Notes under the pieces: model-generated
Database searches by the model: none
The model's input: only the letters and a program-made list of their open reading frames with translations
Told to the model about the DNA's origin: nothing
Translations under genes and position numbers: made by a program
Shown: one piece after another, positions 28,664 to 37,455 of the stretch
How positions within the stretch are numbered: the first letter of the stretch is position 1
Layout: each line of letters opens with the position of its first letter
Source: Cryobacterium psychrotolerans
GTDB taxonomy: Bacteria > Actinomycetota > Actinomycetes > Actinomycetales > Microbacteriaceae
DNA length: 64,000 bases
Assembly (NCBI RefSeq): GCF_900101115.1
Contig: NZ_FNFU01000009.1
Location: 19,484-83,483 of the forward strand
Direction: 5' to 3'

Positions 28664-29485
28664 ATGAGGATAGCTCACCTACCAGCCGACGGGACTCCCG
28701 ACCGCCCCGTCTCTTCCGGCGGCCCGTCGACCGCACGCCGCGTCGACGTCGTCGGCGTGGCCGTCGACACCCTGACCATGGCGGAGGTCGTCGAGACGAT
28801 CCTGCGATGGACGGATTCCACCACGGTCCATGTCGCCGTTGGCGTCAATGCCGATGTGTGCAACCAGGCTGCCGCGGATCGGGTCCTGTGCGGTGTACTG
28901 GCCTCCGCCGACCTCACCTACGCGGACGGTCAGTCGATCGTCTGGGCGGCGCGATTCCTCGGCCGGATCATCCCGGAGCGCGTCGCCACGACCGATCTCA
29001 TCCACCCGCTGGCCGCGGCGTGCGCGCAACAGGGAAAGAAACTCTTCCTGTACGGGGGGCAGGCCGGGGTCGCCGAGCGAGCCGCCGCCCGCCTGGCAGC
29101 CGGGTCGCCTGGGCTTCTGATCGATACGCACGACGGCTTCGTGCTGGAGCAGCACATGGACCGGCTGGTGCGGGAGATCAACGAGTCGGGGGCCGACATC
29201 CTTCTGGTCGGGCTCGGCGATCCCCTCCAGCAGCGCTGGGTTTCCAGCCATCGCAGCGAGCTCACCGTTCCGGTCGTGCTGACCTGCGGCGGCCTGTTCG
29301 ACTGGACGAGCGGGGCACACCGGCGCGCTCCCGCCTGGATGATCGGCGCGGGCCTCGAATGGCTCTGGCGCCTCATGATCGAACCGCGACGACTCGCGAA
29401 GCGATACCTGCTGGGCAATCCCGCCTTCCTGCTCCGACTGGGCCTGGAAATCCTGCGCAATCACCGACGGGCCACGGTGTCGTGA
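28664..29485 (+). CDS. WecB/TagA/CpsF family glycosyltransferase
   Basis: 273 residues (GT26). VHVAVGVNADVCNQA, TYADGQSIVWAARFLG, LLVGLGDPLQQRWVS and the GGLFDWTSGAHRRAPAWM block with EWLWRLMIEPRRLAKRY are the family pattern. Adds an N-acetylmannosaminuronate or similar sugar to a lipid-linked acceptor in characterised members. ATG 28664 overlaps the stop of a six-codon frame (GTG 28647, encoding VPVCAA) by ATGA; an in-frame GTG at 28631 is a longer alternative. Coupled by GTGA to the flippase. Confidence 0.9.
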   Translation: MRIAHLPADGTPDRPVSSGGPSTARRVDVVGVAVDTLTMAEVVETILRWTDSTTVHVAVGVNADVCNQAAADRVLCGVLASADLTYADGQSIVWAARFLGRIIPERVATTDLIHPLAAACAQQGKKLFLYGGQAGVAERAAARLAAGSPGLLIDTHDGFVLEQHMDRLVREINESGADILLVGLGDPLQQRWVSSHRSELTVPVVLTCGGLFDWTSGAHRRAPAWMIGAGLEWLWRLMIEPRRLAKRYLLGNPAFLLRLGLEILRNHRRATVS

Positions 29486-31014
29486 GCAGCAGGACGCAGC
29501 TCGTCGCCACCGATTCCACCAACCTTGCCAGGGGCGCGGTCGCGGGCTTCGCCGGCGCCGCCACAAGCGCTGTGATGGGTTTCGTGCTGATGGTCGTCCT
29601 GGCCCGCACGCTCGGCGACACCGGCTCGGGCGTGGTCTTGCAGGCCATCGCGGTCTTCTCGATCGTCCTGAGCCTGGCCAGGGCCGGCATGGATTCCGCC
29701 GCCGTGTGGATCATGCCCCGCCTGGTCGCGCACGATCCGGCACGGATCCGCAGCGCGCTGACGGTCATGTTCGCGGCGACGGCAGCCGCCGGCGTCCTCT
29801 GCGGCGCGGCAACCGTGATCCTCGCGCCAGGCTTCGCGTTGACCGGGGACTCCCACGCCAGTGACGTGGCGGATGCCGTGGCCGTCGCCGGATGGTTCCT
29901 TCCGGTCGCGGCGCTCCTGCTGGTGGGGCTTGCGGCCACCCGGGGTCTGGGCGGCGTCCTGCCGTACGTGAGCGTGGGCAGCATCGGCCTTCCCGTCGTG
30001 CGTCCCATCGTCGTCTGGCTGGTCGCTGCCGGCGGCGGATCCTTCGTTGCCGTCACCCTGGCCTGGGCCGCCCCGCTCCCGGTCGCCCTGATCGCCGCCG
30101 CCCTCGTGCTGCGGGTCCAGGTTCGCCGTCACGAAGGGGCGGCCGGGGTGCGCGGGCTCTGGCGCCCTGATCCCTCCCTGCGGAAGGGCATCGTGTCCTA
30201 CGCCTTGCCTCGAACGCTGTCGGCCGGCCTGGAACAGTCGGTGATTTGGCTCGACGTTGTGCTCGTGGGCATCCTTGCCGGGTCGGCTTCGGCCGGTGTC
30301 TACGGCGGCGCCAGCCGTTTCGTGGCCGCCGGACTCATCATCGACACGGCACTTCGCCTCGTCGTGTCCACTCGATTCAGCACCCTCCTGTTCCAGGAAA
30401 AGGTCGCCCAGGTCCAGGCGCTCTACCGGGTGGCGGCCACCTGGCTCGTGCTGTTCGGCACACCGATCTACCTCGTCCTGGCCGTTTTCGCGCCGGTGGT
30501 CCTCCAGCTGCTTGGACCAGGCTTCACCGAAGGATCGACGGCGCTCATGATCCTGTGCGCCGGCGGAATCATCAGCTTCACGGCCGGCAACGTGCAGTCG
30601 GTGCTCCTGATGAGCGGGCGGAGCGGCTGGGCGGCATTCAACAAGGCAATCGTGCTCGTCGTCAATGTGGCCGGGAACCTCGTGCTCGTGCCGCTCATCG
30701 GCATCAATGGCGCCGCGATCTCGTGGGCACTCAGCATGCTCATCGATGCCGCCCTCGCGACCGTGGAGGTCCGACGGTTCATCGGCATCCGGCTGGATGC
30801 GCGCGCCGTGGCGTACGCACTCATGGTGCCGGTGATCACGGTCGGCATCCCGGCCCTGGCCCTGCGGCTCACGGTCGGTGACACCCTGGCCGCGTTGCTC
30901 ATCGCCCTCCCCCTGTGCGCGGCACTGTTCTTCGGCTGGTGCGCCCTGGACCGCCGGAGGTTGCAGCTGCATGACCTGGCGCTCCTCGCACGCCGCCGGG
31001 CCCCGGTGAAGTGA
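29482..31014 (+). CDS. Polysaccharide flippase (Wzx-like, MATE/MOP superfamily)
   Basis: 510 residues with about 14 predicted helices. ARGAVAGFAGAATSAVMGFV at the N-terminus, GGASRFVAAGLIIDTALRLV, and the late LGPGFTEGSTALMILCAGG and NVAGNLVLVPLIGINGAAIS segments are typical of Wzx/RfbX transporters, which flip lipid-linked oligosaccharide outward. GTG 29482 lies within the GTGA ending the preceding glycosyltransferase gene. Confidence 0.9.
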   Translation: MSSRTQLVATDSTNLARGAVAGFAGAATSAVMGFVLMVVLARTLGDTGSGVVLQAIAVFSIVLSLARAGMDSAAVWIMPRLVAHDPARIRSALTVMFAATAAAGVLCGAATVILAPGFALTGDSHASDVADAVAVAGWFLPVAALLLVGLAATRGLGGVLPYVSVGSIGLPVVRPIVVWLVAAGGGSFVAVTLAWAAPLPVALIAAALVLRVQVRRHEGAAGVRGLWRPDPSLRKGIVSYALPRTLSAGLEQSVIWLDVVLVGILAGSASAGVYGGASRFVAAGLIIDTALRLVVSTRFSTLLFQEKVAQVQALYRVAATWLVLFGTPIYLVLAVFAPVVLQLLGPGFTEGSTALMILCAGGIISFTAGNVQSVLLMSGRSGWAAFNKAIVLVVNVAGNLVLVPLIGINGAAISWALSMLIDAALATVEVRRFIGIRLDARAVAYALMVPVITVGIPALALRLTVGDTLAALLIALPLCAALFFGWCALDRRRLQLHDLALLARRRAPVK

Positions 31015-31049
31015 TGCCAACCGAATGCGGGGGGTTCACTTCAGTGTTC

Positions 31050-31064
31050 GCTGGGGGTACTGTG
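31050..31064 (+). promoter_or_regulatory. GGGGGTACTGTG motif upstream of the third leader unit
   Basis: CTGGGGGTACTGTG resembles the GGGGTATGTTC words at 20221 and 22830 but lacks the C-run half. Weak member of the set. Confidence 0.3.
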
Positions 31065-31120
31065 CGTCGTAGTCGGAGCTCTCCCACCCCCGGGAGGCAC
31101 CCGGCTGACGTGGGAACCAA

Positions 31121-31146
31121 CCTGTACACCCGAAATGCAGGAGATG
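31121..31146 (+). promoter_or_regulatory. Conserved leader hairpin, copy 3
   Basis: CCTGTA-CACCCGAAA-TGCAGG followed by AGATG; the ribosome site AGGAG overlaps the 3' arm. Stem and loop match copies 1 and 2 although the downstream gene is unrelated to the sugar transferases. Confidence 0.65.
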
Positions 31147-31151
31147 ATCCA

Positions 31152-31205
31152 GTGAACCCGACCCTTGCGCTTGCGTGCGCTCCCGCCCCCGGGAGTCCGT
31201 CATGA
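31152..31205 (+). CDS. Putative 17-residue leader peptide
   Basis: GTG start; encodes MNPTLALACAPAPGSPS (reading the GTG as Met). AGGAG lies 8 bases upstream, and the TGA overlaps the next ATG (31202-31205, ATGA). Shares MNPTL/MNTSL-type start and a Cys-Ala-Pro word with the other leaders. Confidence 0.5.
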   Translation: MNPTLALACAPAPGSPS

Positions 31206-31897
31206 CGAAGTCCACGCACGCCCCCCAGCCCGGCGGCGAGCCGTCGGGCGAGCGGCGGCCGCCCCGCCCCCGGCGCCGAGCCGTGCTTGTCGGGCTGTCG
31301 GCCGCGGTGACATTTCCGCTCTGCCTGGCAGCCTGGGCGTCCTTGCCCGCCCCGGCGACGGGCGCGGTCGAGAAAGCGGCGCCTCCCGCGGTGGGCGGCA
31401 CGATCCGCGCGGCCGCCCCGGCGGCCCCGTCCCCCACCGCGACGCCTCCCGGGGCCTCGACGACGGCCCCGCTGGGAGCCCTCAACAAGGAGCTGGCGAC
31501 ATCGACTGTCAAGGGATTCCTGGAGTCTGTCGCAGCCGTTGATCCGACGTCCAAGAGCCTGGGCGCCAAGCTGTCCGCCGTGGCCAGGGGCGCGATCGTC
31601 GACGAGCTCGAGAACGAGCAGCAGGAGTTGGAGTCGAACGGCTGGACGCAACGCGGCAAGGCCACCGTGAAATCCGTCACCATCATCAGCACCAACCTGA
31701 CCGCAACGCCCCCGGCTGCGGTCGCACAAGCCTGCGTCGACTCCGGCAAGGTCGTGACGCTCGATGCCGACGGCCGGCCGCTGGCCGGCACGGACCCGGC
31801 TGCCGCGCACGCCGCCCTGAACATCTACTCACTGCAGCAGGACGGCGGAACGTGGCGCATCACGGCCCGGACGTTCCCGGACGACCCGGCCTGCTGA
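31202..31897 (+). CDS. Membrane-anchored or secreted protein of unknown function
   Basis: 231 residues. A basic, proline-rich cytoplasmic N-terminus (about 1-36), one hydrophobic segment (AVLVGLSAAVTFPLCLAAW), a Pro/Ala/Thr linker and a C-terminal domain with VKGFLESVAAVDPTSKSLG, AQACVDSGKVVTLDADG and an ending TWRITARTFPDDPAC. The two cysteines of the C-terminal domain could form a disulfide. The ending resembles small extracytoplasmic NTF2-like domains, but I do not recognise a named family. Translationally coupled to the leader peptide and followed by the large secreted protein. Confidence 0.82.
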   Translation: MTKSTHAPQPGGEPSGERRPPRPRRRAVLVGLSAAVTFPLCLAAWASLPAPATGAVEKAAPPAVGGTIRAAAPAAPSPTATPPGASTTAPLGALNKELATSTVKGFLESVAAVDPTSKSLGAKLSAVARGAIVDELENEQQELESNGWTQRGKATVKSVTIISTNLTATPPAAVAQACVDSGKVVTLDADGRPLAGTDPAAAHAALNIYSLQQDGGTWRITARTFPDDPAC

Positions 31898-31941
31898 TGC
31901 GCCGATCACGGCCGACCCCATCACTCACGAGGAGAACCGAC

Positions 31942-34791
31942 ATGCAGCGCTCAGGTACCGGACCCGCCGCCACGCGACGTGCCGCCTGGCTCACCGCCGG
32001 CGTCCTGCTGGCATCCGTCCTGACGCCGACCGCCGCGAATGCCGCGAGCCTGCCGGTGCCCAACGGGTTGACGGCAGCGAGCGCCGCGGCATCCTGTTGG
32101 GAAATCAAGCAGGTCACTCCCTCCGCTCCGAGCGGCGTTTACTGGCTGGCCACGCCCGCGCTGGGAGCGCCGGACCGCTTCTACTGCGACCAGACGACCG
32201 GCGGGGGCGGCTGGGTGCTCGTCGGACGCGGCCGGGAGGACTGGTCGCAGTCCGACGAGGGCAAGGGCAGCCCGGCCACCGTGAGCGGAACCATCACCGG
32301 GCAGGCCGCCTTCGCCCCGGCCCAGCTTTCGGCCGCCGTGATCCGCGCGCTCCTGAACGGGGCCGCCGTCAAGTCCCTCTCGGACGGCGTGCGGCTGCGG
32401 CGCGCAACGAACGCCACCGGGACCGCGTGGCAGGAATCCACATTCACGTTCTCCTCGCCGCGCGACGACTGGTCCTGGATGTTCAACAACGAGCAGCGCC
32501 TCGCCTCCTGGAAGATCGGCGCGGCCTCCGGCACCGGCGGCCAAACGGCCGCCTTCGGATCCGGCACCGGCCTGGAGCGCATCGAGACGATCACGACCGT
32601 CAACCAGGGCTGGAAGCCCGGCTTCGGATTCGGCACGGCCGCCCGCGGCACGACCAGTGCGAGCAGCTACCTCTGGGCACCGAGTTCGACCGCCCCCAAT
32701 CCTCGCCCGTTCACGCAGGTGTACCTGAGGCCGAAGCTGCTGAGCTCCACCATCTTCTCGGCCATCCCCGACTCGGGCACCGCGAAGTCCGAAAACGCGG
32801 GGGTGGCGCAGAGCTTCGCCGCGCCGACCGTCTGGGGAGTCACCGGGCTGGGCGCCGGGCCGTCCACAACAGAGGGCAGCAACGAGGTCTCCGCCTTCGC
32901 AGAGGGCAACGGCATCGTCTACGTCGGCGGGAACTTCCTCGCGGTACAGCGGAACTCGGCGGGAAGCGGCAAGGTCACGCAGTCCTACCTCGCTGCCTTC
33001 GATGTGCGGACCGGGGAATGGATCTCCTCGTTCCGGCCGACCTTCAACAACCAGGTCAAGGCGCTCGCCGTGCTGCCCAATGGACGCCTGGCCGTCGGCG
33101 GCTACTTCAGCACGGTGAACGGGGCTTCCCGCGCCGCCTTCGTCGTGCTCGATCCGACCACGGGGGCCACCGACGCGAGCTACACCACGAAGATCTTCAA
33201 CAACATCGCCGGCGGCGTGCCCGTGGTTCGTTCACTCGACGTGCAGGACAACTGGCTCTATCTCGGCGGGGCCTTCACCCACATGACCGGAGGTACCGCG
33301 ACATCCCAGAGGTACATGCGGTCCGCGGGCCGGATAGCCGCGACCGACGGCACCCCCGACCGCACCTGGAACCCTGAATTCAATGGGACCGTGATCTCGC
33401 TCGACGCTTCGGCCCGGGGAGACCGCGCCTATTACGCCGGGTACTTCACCACGTCGAAGACCACAGCCGCCGTCAAGGGCGCCGCGATCAGAACCGCGGA
33501 CGCCACGGTGGTCCCGTGGACCATCGACTTCTCGAGTGCGAACAACTACCAGCAGGCCGTCAGGGAGGTCGGCAGCAGGGTGTGGATCGGCGGATCCAAC
33601 CACATGCTGTACAGCTACGACCGCGCGGCGATGTCCGAGCTGAGCACCAACATCACCAAGTCGGGAGGTGACTTCCAGGCGATCTCGAGTGACGGATCCG
33701 TCGTCTACGGCGGCTGCCACTGCTTCTATACGAACTATTCCGGGGCACGGAGGTGGCCGACGATCGGCACGAACTGGACCCAGGCATCGAAGATCAGCAG
33801 CGCCGGGGCCTGGGACAACGCGACGGGCAAGTACCTCAACGCCTTCAGTCCCATCGTGAGCCAGCGCGCCGGCGCCGGAGCATGGGCCCTGTTCAACGAC
33901 TCGACCGGGACCACCTGGTTCGGCGGCGACTACAGCAGTTCGTTCAAGGCCGGGTTCGTGTCCCAGTGGTCGGGCGGTTTCGTGCGGTTCGCACACAACG
34001 ACACGCAGGCGCCGACCATCCCGTCGCGGCTCACAGCCGCGGTGACCGCCGGGGGTGACGCGCTGGGCTGGAGCGGTTCGACGGACAACCGTGGTTCCGT
34101 CACATACCAGGTGCTGCGCCAGGACCGCGTCATCGCGGCGACCACGTCGACATCGCTGACCGTTCCGGCCGCGCCGGCGGGGACGAAATATTTCGTTCGC
34201 GCCGTCGATCCCTCCGGCAACCGCTCGGCCAGCACCCCGGCGGTCACGGCCGACACGGCTGCGCCGCCGCCTCCGCCGCCGCCCGCGGACGCAACGCTGA
34301 TCGGCGCGGGAAGCTCCTGGAGCTACTACTACTCCGCGACCGACCCGGCGCCGGGCTGGCAAGCGCCGACGTATGACGCATCGAGCTGGCCGACCGGCCC
34401 CGCGCCTCTCGGCTGGGGCCAGGCGACCCTGGGGACGACCCTGACCGCCGCGACCCCCAAACCGCTCACGTCCTACTACCGCAAGGCCTTCACGGTCGCC
34501 GATCCGGCCCAGGTCGGAACGGTCGAGGTGACGACGCGGGCAGACGACGGCATCGTCGTGTACCTGAACGGCGTGGAGATCACCCGGGTGAACATGCCGT
34601 CGGGCACCGTGACGAGCGGCACCTATGCCATCTCGGCCATCTCGGCGAGCACCGCCCTGGCCAACCCGGTCGTCGTGCAGGTCCCCGGCTCGACCCTCGT
34701 CGCGGGCACCAATGTGATCACCGCGGAGGTCCACTCCAATTACCGTGCCACACCAAGCGCCAGCTTCGAGCTGTCGGCCGTCGTGAAATAG
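31942..34791 (+). CDS. Large secreted protein: fibrinogen-like, beta-propeller, FN3 and C-terminal lectin-like domains
   Basis: 949 residues, starting at an ATG after GAGGAG. Signal peptide (AAWLTAGVLLASVLTPTAANA). About 45-260: fibrinogen-like domain, with Cys-containing start SCWEIKQV and RFYCDQTTGGGGWVLVGRGR. About 310-680: propeller-type repeats, each with a YVGGNFLAVQ, LAVGGYFSTVNG or LYLGGAFTHMTGG strand. About 684-770: fibronectin type III (VTYQVLRQD, KYFVRAVDPSGN). A poly-Pro linker at about 774 and a C-terminal galactose-binding-like domain (RADDGIVVYLNGVEITR). All are adhesive or glycan-binding folds; it probably binds the polymer at the cell surface. Confidence 0.88.
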   Translation: MQRSGTGPAATRRAAWLTAGVLLASVLTPTAANAASLPVPNGLTAASAAASCWEIKQVTPSAPSGVYWLATPALGAPDRFYCDQTTGGGGWVLVGRGREDWSQSDEGKGSPATVSGTITGQAAFAPAQLSAAVIRALLNGAAVKSLSDGVRLRRATNATGTAWQESTFTFSSPRDDWSWMFNNEQRLASWKIGAASGTGGQTAAFGSGTGLERIETITTVNQGWKPGFGFGTAARGTTSASSYLWAPSSTAPNPRPFTQVYLRPKLLSSTIFSAIPDSGTAKSENAGVAQSFAAPTVWGVTGLGAGPSTTEGSNEVSAFAEGNGIVYVGGNFLAVQRNSAGSGKVTQSYLAAFDVRTGEWISSFRPTFNNQVKALAVLPNGRLAVGGYFSTVNGASRAAFVVLDPTTGATDASYTTKIFNNIAGGVPVVRSLDVQDNWLYLGGAFTHMTGGTATSQRYMRSAGRIAATDGTPDRTWNPEFNGTVISLDASARGDRAYYAGYFTTSKTTAAVKGAAIRTADATVVPWTIDFSSANNYQQAVREVGSRVWIGGSNHMLYSYDRAAMSELSTNITKSGGDFQAISSDGSVVYGGCHCFYTNYSGARRWPTIGTNWTQASKISSAGAWDNATGKYLNAFSPIVSQRAGAGAWALFNDSTGTTWFGGDYSSSFKAGFVSQWSGGFVRFAHNDTQAPTIPSRLTAAVTAGGDALGWSGSTDNRGSVTYQVLRQDRVIAATTSTSLTVPAAPAGTKYFVRAVDPSGNRSASTPAVTADTAAPPPPPPPADATLIGAGSSWSYYYSATDPAPGWQAPTYDASSWPTGPAPLGWGQATLGTTLTAATPKPLTSYYRKAFTVADPAQVGTVEVTTRADDGIVVYLNGVEITRVNMPSGTVTSGTYAISAISASTALANPVVVQVPGSTLVAGTNVITAEVHSNYRATPSASFELSAVVK

Positions 34792-34802
34792 AGGGTCCAC
34801 GG

Positions 34803-35564
34803 ATGTCCCACGCCCACTCATCCACCTTCGAGGCGGCTCAAACCAGCGCCGGGAGTGACAGACGGTTCAGCGTGGCCCTGGCCCGGCTCGGATCGGCCCA
34901 GAAGCCGGCAAGCGGGGTGCCCGCCTATACCCGCTGGGTCAACCGGCGCCTCGCCCGGTTCGCGGCCGCGGCCGCATATTCCGCCGGCTGGTCGGCGAAC
35001 GCCGTCACGGCGGCATCCGCGGCACTGTCTTTCGTCGCGCTTGCGCTCATGGTCACGGTGCCGACGACCGCCCCGCTCGGAGTCGCGGTCGGGGTGCTGC
35101 TCGCCGCCGGCTACGTGCTCGACTCCGCCGACGGGCAGGTCGCCCGGCTCGGCGGCGGCGGGAGCGCTGCCGGCGAATGGCTCGACCATGTTGTCGACGC
35201 GATCCGCACCCCTGCGCTGCACCTGGCAACCCTGATCGGGCTGAGCGCCGTGCCGGGGATCGGCACCTGGCCCCTGCTGATCGCGATCGGCTACTGCCTC
35301 GTCAGCGTCGGCCAGTTCATGAGCCAGATCCTGGCCGAGCAGCTCTCCGGCGCGGCCGCACCTCGGTCCGATGCCTCCGGGATCAAGCAGTCTCTCCTCT
35401 TAGTGCCCACGGATAACGGAACGTTGTGCTGGATCTTCCTGCTCTGGGGGATGCCGTCGATCTTCGTGTGGGTCTACGCGGCCATGTTCCTGGCCAACAC
35501 CGTCCATGCGGCCGTGTCCATGCGCCGCAAGTACGTGCGGCTGACCGTGCTGCGGAAGCGCTGA
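34803..35564 (+). CDS. CDP-alcohol phosphotransferase family protein
   Basis: 253 residues with about six membrane helices. The full active-site signature is present: DG-x2-AR-x8-G-x3-D-x3-D, seen as DGQVARL then GEWLDHVVD. Family members move a phospho-alcohol group from a CDP-alcohol to an acceptor alcohol. It lies 11 bases after the large secreted protein gene, at the end of the polymer locus rather than with lipid genes, so it may attach a phospho-alcohol to the polymer or to its lipid anchor. The substrate is unknown. Confidence 0.88.
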   Translation: MSHAHSSTFEAAQTSAGSDRRFSVALARLGSAQKPASGVPAYTRWVNRRLARFAAAAAYSAGWSANAVTAASAALSFVALALMVTVPTTAPLGVAVGVLLAAGYVLDSADGQVARLGGGGSAAGEWLDHVVDAIRTPALHLATLIGLSAVPGIGTWPLLIAIGYCLVSVGQFMSQILAEQLSGAAAPRSDASGIKQSLLLVPTDNGTLCWIFLLWGMPSIFVWVYAAMFLANTVHAAVSMRRKYVRLTVLRKR

Positions 35565-35591
35565 ACCGCGGCTTCTCAGTTTCTGCGGCGC

Positions 35592-36467
35592 TCAGAGCGC
35601 GGCGTCGCCCGGTGCGAACGTGTCGCAGCCGTCCGCGCCCTGCTCGAAACCGGTCATGAACCAGCGCTGCCGCTGCTCGCTCGAACCGTGCGTCCAGCCC
35701 TCCGGATTGACCTGGCCCTGCGTGGCCTGCTGGATCCGGTCGTCACCGACGGCGGATGCGGCGCTCAGCGCGTCCCGGATCTGCGCCGGGGTGATCGGCT
35801 CGAGGAACGGGACTCCGCTCGGATCTTCCGTCGTCGATGCGGAGCCGGCCCAGGCGCCGGCGTAGCAGTCGGCCTGCAGCTCGACGCGAACCGCGTTAGA
35901 GCCGGCTCCGGTGCGCCCGTCCTGGGACTTCTCGAGGACCCCCGTGATGTTCTGGATGTGGTGGCCCCACTCATGCGAGACGACATACATCTCGGCCAGC
36001 GGCCCCCCGGAGGAGCCGAAACGCGTGCGCAGTTCGTCGTAGAACGCCGTGTCGATGTAGATCGTGGCGTCGGGCGGACAGTAGAACGGGCCGGTCGCGC
36101 TCGAGGCGCCGCCGCAGCCGGTGCTGACGCTGTCGGTGAACAGCGAGAGGTCCTGCGGCGGCTGGTAGTCCACGCCGAGTGCGGGCAGCTCGTTGGCCCA
36201 GTAGGAGTCGAGCGAAGCCGCAGCCCCCTTCATCCGGCAGTCGATGTCGGCATTGGCGTCGGCGCCGGTCTGGCAGTTCTCGAGGGAGGAGCCGGTGGGC
36301 TGCGGTCCGGCGCCGCCGACCAGTCCGGTCAGGTCGACGCCGAGGATCTGCGACAGGATGATCAGGGCGACGACGCCCAGGCCACCTCCACCGACGGCGA
36401 TGCCGGTGTTGCGCCCGCGCTTGCTTGCCCTGCCGCCGCCGATGTTGGCATTGTCGTTGAACGTCAT
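35592..36467 (-). CDS. Neutral zinc metallopeptidase (YpfJ/KPN_02809 family)
   Basis: 291 residues. Gly-rich N-terminus, one membrane anchor (GIAVGGGGLGVVALIILSQIL), then an extracytoplasmic domain with CPPDATIYIDTAFYDELRTR and the zinc-site HEWGHHIQN, and VRVELQADCYAGAWAG carrying the third ligand Glu. Four or more cysteines suggest disulfides. Follows pip by 9 bases and converges on the CDP-alcohol phosphotransferase gene. Confidence 0.92.
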   Translation of the reverse strand: MTFNDNANIGGGRASKRGRNTGIAVGGGGLGVVALIILSQILGVDLTGLVGGAGPQPTGSSLENCQTGADANADIDCRMKGAAASLDSYWANELPALGVDYQPPQDLSLFTDSVSTGCGGASSATGPFYCPPDATIYIDTAFYDELRTRFGSSGGPLAEMYVVSHEWGHHIQNITGVLEKSQDGRTGAGSNAVRVELQADCYAGAWAGSASTTEDPSGVPFLEPITPAQIRDALSAASAVGDDRIQQATQGQVNPEGWTHGSSEQRQRWFMTGFEQGADGCDTFAPGDAAL

Positions 36468-36476
36468 CTGGACAGG

Positions 36477-37433
36477 CTACGCCGCGAAGCGGTCGGTCGC
36501 CGCGATGATGGCGTCGAGGTTGCCGGGCTGGTCGAAGGCGTGGCCGGCATCCGGAATCATGTGAAACTCGGCCTCGGGCCACGCCTTGTGCAGCTCCCAG
36601 GCGGTGAACGCCGGGGTGCACATGTCGTAGCGGCCCTGCACGATCACCCCGGGGATGTCCTTCAGCTTGCCCGCGTCCCGGATCAGCTGGTTCGGCTCGA
36701 ACCAGCCGCCGTTTTGGAAGTAGTGGTTTTCGATCCGGGCGAACGCAACCGCGAAAGCGGGCTCGGTGAAGTGCGCGATCGTCTCCGGCTGCTGCAGCAG
36801 CGTGATCGTGGACGACTCCCACGTGGACCAGGCGATGCCGGCGCGTTCGCGAACGGCCTGGTCCGGGTCGTGCAGCAGTCGGCCGTAGGCCTCGATCAGG
36901 TGGCCGCGTTCGTCGACCGGCACCGGGGCCAGGAAGCTTTCCCACAGGTCAGGGTAAATCGCCGCGGCGCCGCCCTCGTAAAACCAGTCCAGCTCGACCG
37001 GGCGCAGGGTGAAGATGCCGCGAACGACGAGCTCGGTGACGTGCTCGGTGTGGGTCTGTGCGTAGGCCAGGGCGAGGGCGCTGCCCCACGAGCCGCCGCA
37101 GACCAGCCAGCTGTCGATGCCGAGGTGCGCGCGGAGCCTCTCCAGGTCGGCCACGAGGTGCCAGGTGGTGTTCGCCTCGAGGTCCGCGGCCGGCTCACTC
37201 GCATGCGGCGTGCTCCGGCCGCATCCGCGCTGGTCGAAGAGGATGATCCGGTACTTCTCCGGGTTGAAGACGCGGCGCTGTGTGGCGCTCGACGCGCCTC
37301 CGGGGCCGCCGTGGAGGTAGACCGCCGGCTTGCCGTCGGGGTTTCCGGATGCCTCCCAGTACAGGGCCTGGCCGTCCCCCACGTCAAGCATGCCGGTCTC
37401 GTACGGTTCGATTTCGGGATAGAACTCTCGCAT
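36477..37433 (-). CDS. pip: Prolyl aminopeptidase
   Basis: 318 residues, alpha/beta hydrolase of family S33. HGGPGGASS oxyanion region, DQRGCGRSTPH, nucleophile elbow CGGSWGSALAL, and a C-terminal Asp and His in GRYDMCTP and DAGHAFDQP. Cleaves N-terminal proline from peptides in the cytoplasm. Only 22 bases from the ABC permease gene end upstream, so possibly co-transcribed with it. Confidence 0.95.
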   Translation of the reverse strand: MREFYPEIEPYETGMLDVGDGQALYWEASGNPDGKPAVYLHGGPGGASSATQRRVFNPEKYRIILFDQRGCGRSTPHASEPAADLEANTTWHLVADLERLRAHLGIDSWLVCGGSWGSALALAYAQTHTEHVTELVVRGIFTLRPVELDWFYEGGAAAIYPDLWESFLAPVPVDERGHLIEAYGRLLHDPDQAVRERAGIAWSTWESSTITLLQQPETIAHFTEPAFAVAFARIENHYFQNGGWFEPNQLIRDAGKLKDIPGVIVQGRYDMCTPAFTAWELHKAWPEAEFHMIPDAGHAFDQPGNLDAIIAATDRFAA

Positions 37434-37455
37434 GGGAAGAGCCTATTACCCGCCG

